A DNA stretch of 44,022 nucleotides from CABZJG01 sp965659715. Its GTDB lineage: Bacteria > Pseudomonadota > Alphaproteobacteria > Rhodobacterales > Rhodobacteraceae. The stretch spans positions 1 through 44,022 of the forward strand of contig CBFHXE010000015.1 in NCBI GenBank assembly GCA_965659715.1, in the 5' to 3' direction. The translations under genes were made by a program, and so were the position numbers. Of this stretch, positions 41,452 to 44,022 are shown one piece after another. The notes under the pieces were generated by a model that was given only the letters and a program-made list of their open reading frames with translations, did not search any database and was not told where the DNA came from. Positions within the stretch are counted from its first letter, which is position 1; the number at the start of each line of letters is the position of its first letter.

Positions 41452-42666
41452 CTACGGCGCAAGGCGGTAAGCAAGGGGCAAAACTTCGGGGCTGGTATTG
41501 CCGCTATCGGCAAGATAGCGCGGCGTTCCAATAATCTCAAAATCTTCAAGCGCCACCACCAAAGCACGCAAAGCCGAAGCCATATCCGTGCGCGCCACAA
41601 AATGCCCAAGACAGTGATGCGCGCCGCCGCCAAACCCGTGATGGCGCCGCTGTTTTACTGTGATGTCAAACTCAGGCAACGAACCAAGCGCCGGATCCTT
41701 GGCGCTGACATGCACCAAAAGATGCAGCGTCGTGTCTTTGTCAATTTCCACCCCGTCATAGACAAAGCTCTCGGTTGCCTCGCGGGTCACCCACGTGGTG
41801 GTGGGCCAGGCGCGAATGGCTTCCTCGATGGCATTGGGCACCAAGGATGGATCAAGTTTGAGCGCCTGCCACTGCAGCGGATGACGGTCAAAAAGCGCCA
41901 TCAGAAACCCCAACTGGCTGCGCGTTGTGTCCACCCCGCCGAATATCAGAATAACGATTAAATCCAACAGCTCTTGCCGCCCGATCTGCGAAAATTTCTG
42001 CGCCGCACGCAGCAACCGGGCGGCCAGACCTTCACGGTCCTCACCCCGCTCGGCCGAACCGATCAGCTGATCTGCCAAACGCATCAAGTGATCACAGGCG
42101 GCGTTGACCTCATCTTCATGGGTTTTGTAGTTGAGCCCCATGGCCAGCCCTAGCGTGCTGGCATCGCGCGCCACCGACTGCCATGTCCGCAGTGGCAGGT
42201 TCAACAGAACGCAAATCGCCTGACCGGAAAACGGCATCGCAAAATCACGCTGAAATTCGCATTCCCTGCGGGTTTTAAGCCCATCGCAAAGCCTTTGGGC
42301 AATGGCGTCAAAAGCGGGCACAAGCGACAGGATAAAGCCCTCATCCAGCGCCGCGAGTGCCACCTGCCGCAGCTGCTTATGCCCCGCGCCCTCTTGCGAG
42401 ATAACGCTGCGCTGCCAGAAATTGGCAAAACTGCCCTGCGCGTTTTGACTTTGCGGCCAGGCATAGCTGCCCTGCCGCAACCGGCGATCACGCAAAAGCC
42501 GGCCCACATGATCATAGGACAGCACCGCAAGCCCCAAAGGCGTTCGTGCGCACCAATGCTGCTCGCGCGCCGCAAACACCGCCCCCGATTTTGTCGAAAA
42601 CCCCGGCGCGCTTAACGCTAGAAAGGGCAGGCTGGCCGCAGTCCCTTGATCGTTATCCTTTAACAT
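41452..42666 (-). CDS. Cytochrome P450
   Basis: The 404-residue soluble P450 has the I-helix GGVDTT (243-248), ExxR (E282-A-I-R285) and the heme-binding loop FGGGAHHCLG (345-354) with Cys352. No reductase or ferredoxin is nearby. The substrate is unknown; bacterial P450s of this size attack terpenoids, fatty acids and aromatic compounds. The start is ATG 42666, just after GGAGG. It diverges from a SAM methyltransferase. Confidence 0.92.
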   Translation of the reverse strand: MLKDNDQGTAASLPFLALSAPGFSTKSGAVFAAREQHWCARTPLGLAVLSYDHVGRLLRDRRLRQGSYAWPQSQNAQGSFANFWQRSVISQEGAGHKQLRQVALAALDEGFILSLVPAFDAIAQRLCDGLKTRRECEFQRDFAMPFSGQAICVLLNLPLRTWQSVARDASTLGLAMGLNYKTHEDEVNAACDHLMRLADQLIGSAERGEDREGLAARLLRAAQKFSQIGRQELLDLIVILIFGGVDTTRSQLGFLMALFDRHPLQWQALKLDPSLVPNAIEEAIRAWPTTTWVTREATESFVYDGVEIDKDTTLHLLVHVSAKDPALGSLPEFDITVKQRRHHGFGGGAHHCLGHFVARTDMASALRALVVALEDFEIIGTPRYLADSGNTSPEVLPLAYRLAP

Positions 42667-43048
42667 ACTCCTCCGAAAAGATGGGCGCCTCATGCACCCT
42701 AGTGCCAAGGTCAAAACCCTGTCTATAGGGTTTTTCCACTCTTCTGTGTCGTTTTGGAAATACAACTTTTAATCTATAGAGAATTTTACATTAATAAACT
42801 AAATTTCAGGGCATATCATTGTTGGCCACAGTGACATAAAAATTAATCAAAACTGGCCAAAAATACATCGCCAAACTTAAGCTTAGCCCTAGCAAGAATG
42901 TTATCCCTAAAGCCAATAATCAAACGGCACGCACTCTTTAAAATATATTTTTCCTTTGCAAAATACTCGCATAACATGCAGCGTGCAATGGCATTCTTTC
43001 ACCCGCTTTGAACCCCGCGATTTGCGAAAAATCATTACAGGCCACCCT
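42667..43048. other. Intergenic region between divergent P450 and methyltransferase
   Basis: About 380 AT-rich bases. They contain an 8-bp perfect hairpin (AAAACCCT 42713-42720 with AGGGTTTT 42727-42734) in the P450 leader, and an inverted pair TTGGCCA (42822-42828) and TGGCCAA (42854-42860). No ORF or known element was recognised. The longer upstream frame to 42956 of the methyltransferase is an extension. Confidence 0.5.
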
Positions 43049-43834
43049 ATGTCGATCACAGATACCAAGACCCAGTATAAAACCCCCAGCAATTTTAAAT
43101 CCCGCAGCAATCTGCACGCGAAATATGCAAGCCAGAACTGGCAATTATGGCTGGCCCAGCGCATCCATATCCCCGCCGGCAGTGATGTAGTTGATATCGG
43201 ATGCGGCACCGGCGGGTTTTGGCGTGCGGCGGTTGATACCTATCCCGAAAGCCTATCGCTCACCCTGCTCGACAGCGCCGAGGCGATGCTGGATGAGGCG
43301 GTTAAAACCGTCACCTCGGCCGGGCATTACCGCGCGGTGCGCGGCGTGCTGGCCAATGCCATGCAGCTGCCGTTTGAGGGCGGTCGCTTTGATGCGCTTT
43401 GCGCCATGCATATGCTCTATCACCTGCCAGACCCGGCGCAGGCCGTGGGTGAAATGCGCCGCGTGCTGCGCCCTGGCGGATGCATCTCAATCACCACAAG
43501 CGGGCGGGACAACCTGCGCGCTCTGCATGCGCTTTCAGCGCAGGTCTTTGGCGGCGCAGGGGTGGATCCGGCCGCTGCAACCTTTGGACCCGCAGATGCC
43601 GAAGCGTTTTTGGCGGATGGGTTCAAAGACATTAAAACAGAGGTTTTGCGCGACCCTTATGCGGTGACAGATCACCGCGATCTGCTGCATTATCTGTGCT
43701 CTTTTCCGCCCGCAAGTGATGCCAGCGAGGATCAGCTTGCGCAGCTGGAAAAACTGATCTTAGAAAAAATAAACGCAGCGGTTGGCGTATTTCACCTGCG
43801 CACCCAAGCGGCGCTGATCACCGCTCGCGCATAG
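43049..43834 (+). CDS. Class I SAM-dependent methyltransferase
   Basis: The 261-residue protein has the SAM-binding loop VVDIGCGTGGFW (about 47-58) and the RPGGCISITTSGRDN segment of UbiE/Type 11 methyltransferases. The substrate is unknown. ATG 43049 is chosen although an in-frame ATG at 42956 exists; the ribosome binding site is weak for both. It lies opposite the P450 across a divergent region. Confidence 0.8.
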   Translation: MSITDTKTQYKTPSNFKSRSNLHAKYASQNWQLWLAQRIHIPAGSDVVDIGCGTGGFWRAAVDTYPESLSLTLLDSAEAMLDEAVKTVTSAGHYRAVRGVLANAMQLPFEGGRFDALCAMHMLYHLPDPAQAVGEMRRVLRPGGCISITTSGRDNLRALHALSAQVFGGAGVDPAAATFGPADAEAFLADGFKDIKTEVLRDPYAVTDHRDLLHYLCSFPPASDASEDQLAQLEKLILEKINAAVGVFHLRTQAALITARA

Positions 43835-43901
43835 CTCAGCGGGGGGCATTTTGCCGCCGCCGCGTTACAGCTGCCATACCGACGCGATACCGACATCGGT
43901 T

Positions 43902-43923
43902 TTGGCCACTTTTAGGTGGCCAA
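43902..43923. repeat. Perfect 8-bp hairpin near the window end
   Basis: TTGGCCAC (43902-43909), six loop bases and GTGGCCAA (43916-43923) form a perfect stem between the methyltransferase and the window end. No T run follows, so a terminator role is uncertain. It contains the same TGGCCA core as the pair at 42822-42860. Confidence 0.35.
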
Positions 43924-43982
43924 CGACATGGCAAAGCGGCCTCTGCTGCAGCCGCAAGGCTGTAGTATTAGGCAAATTTCAC

Positions 43983-44022
43983 ATGGTAGAATCGGAACAG
44001 ATCATGCTAGGTTTTGTGGTAT
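43983..44022 (+). CDS. Possible start of a gene running off the window (partial)
   Basis: ATG 43983 opens a frame (MVESEQIMLGFVV) without stop to the last base. This is too short to judge; a hydrophobic stretch may begin, as in SLC13-type permeases. No clear ribosome binding site. Confidence 0.15.
   Translation, partial: MVESEQIMLGFVV

Noticed and set aside
42822..43923. TTGGCCA repeated at the end of the window as a possible operator family
   Set aside because: A 7-base word of this kind is expected several times in 44 kb on both strands, so the repeats alone are not significant.
1..44022. tRNA, rRNA, CRISPR arrays, insertion sequences, prophage or gene transfer agent genes
   Set aside because: None of their signatures was seen on reading either strand; a covariance-model search would be needed to exclude small RNAs.

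Overview
The window looks like a stretch of chromosome from a marine Rhodobacteraceae (Roseobacter-group) alphaproteobacterium of moderate GC content. This is inferred from gene content and order: class I lysyl-tRNA synthetase, the hslO - CoA-type NUDIX - cca string, ialB next to rlmN, a REC-PP2C phosphatase beside an Hpt protein, and a DMSP-lyase-type cupin. An RCA/Planktomarina-like origin is a guess only. No tRNA, rRNA, CRISPR array, insertion sequence or prophage was seen. Most of the window is ordinary core genome, with small accessory patches.

Layout. 1-4600 is an accessory patch: a BrnA-like antitoxin, an AT-rich lipoprotein gene with an internal duplication, a Sel1-repeat gene broken by one amber codon, a GFA-type zinc protein, and two successive pairs of a small alpha/beta protein plus an entericidin-like lipoprotein; neither lipoprotein exceeds 48 residues. 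4600-10700 is core: ettA, nadD, dacB (PBP4), a TerB-like protein and lysK. 10700-14440 holds a DUF4864 protein, a large beta-helix protein and a partner of unknown function. 14448-18595 is the glycerol 3-phosphate module: glpR diverging from glpD-glpK around a likely operator. 18640-21720 (minus strand) has smpB, sseA, tyrB and a frameshifted lipoprotein. 21850-26720 carries a class III aminotransferase, an rluE-like pseudouridine synthase, an L-asparaginase II, ialB and rlmN. 26900-31530 has a DUF3764-like protein, argG, a membrane protein, ilvA and the DMSP-lyase-like cupin. A glyoxalase-fold pseudogene follows. 32100-33880 is a divergent Hpt / REC-PP2C pair. 33840-37750 has two NUDIX hydrolases, hslO, cca and a LysE-type exporter. 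37870-41450 is a tightly packed run of an ABC exporter, a P-loop kinase-like protein and an RNA uracil methyltransferase. The window ends with a cytochrome P450 diverging from a SAM methyltransferase and, at the very edge, a possible start of another gene.

How the parts work together. The glp genes form a locally controlled catabolic module. The Hpt and REC-PP2C proteins could form the upper part of a partner-switching cascade; the related RbaY system of Rhodobacter capsulatus affects gene transfer agent production. The DMSP-lyase-like gene points to use of algal osmolytes. Three genes are visibly decaying (Sel1 protein, VOC protein, lipoprotein near 19 kb). The least explained parts are the repeated small-protein/entericidin pairs and the beta-helix gene with its unknown partner.
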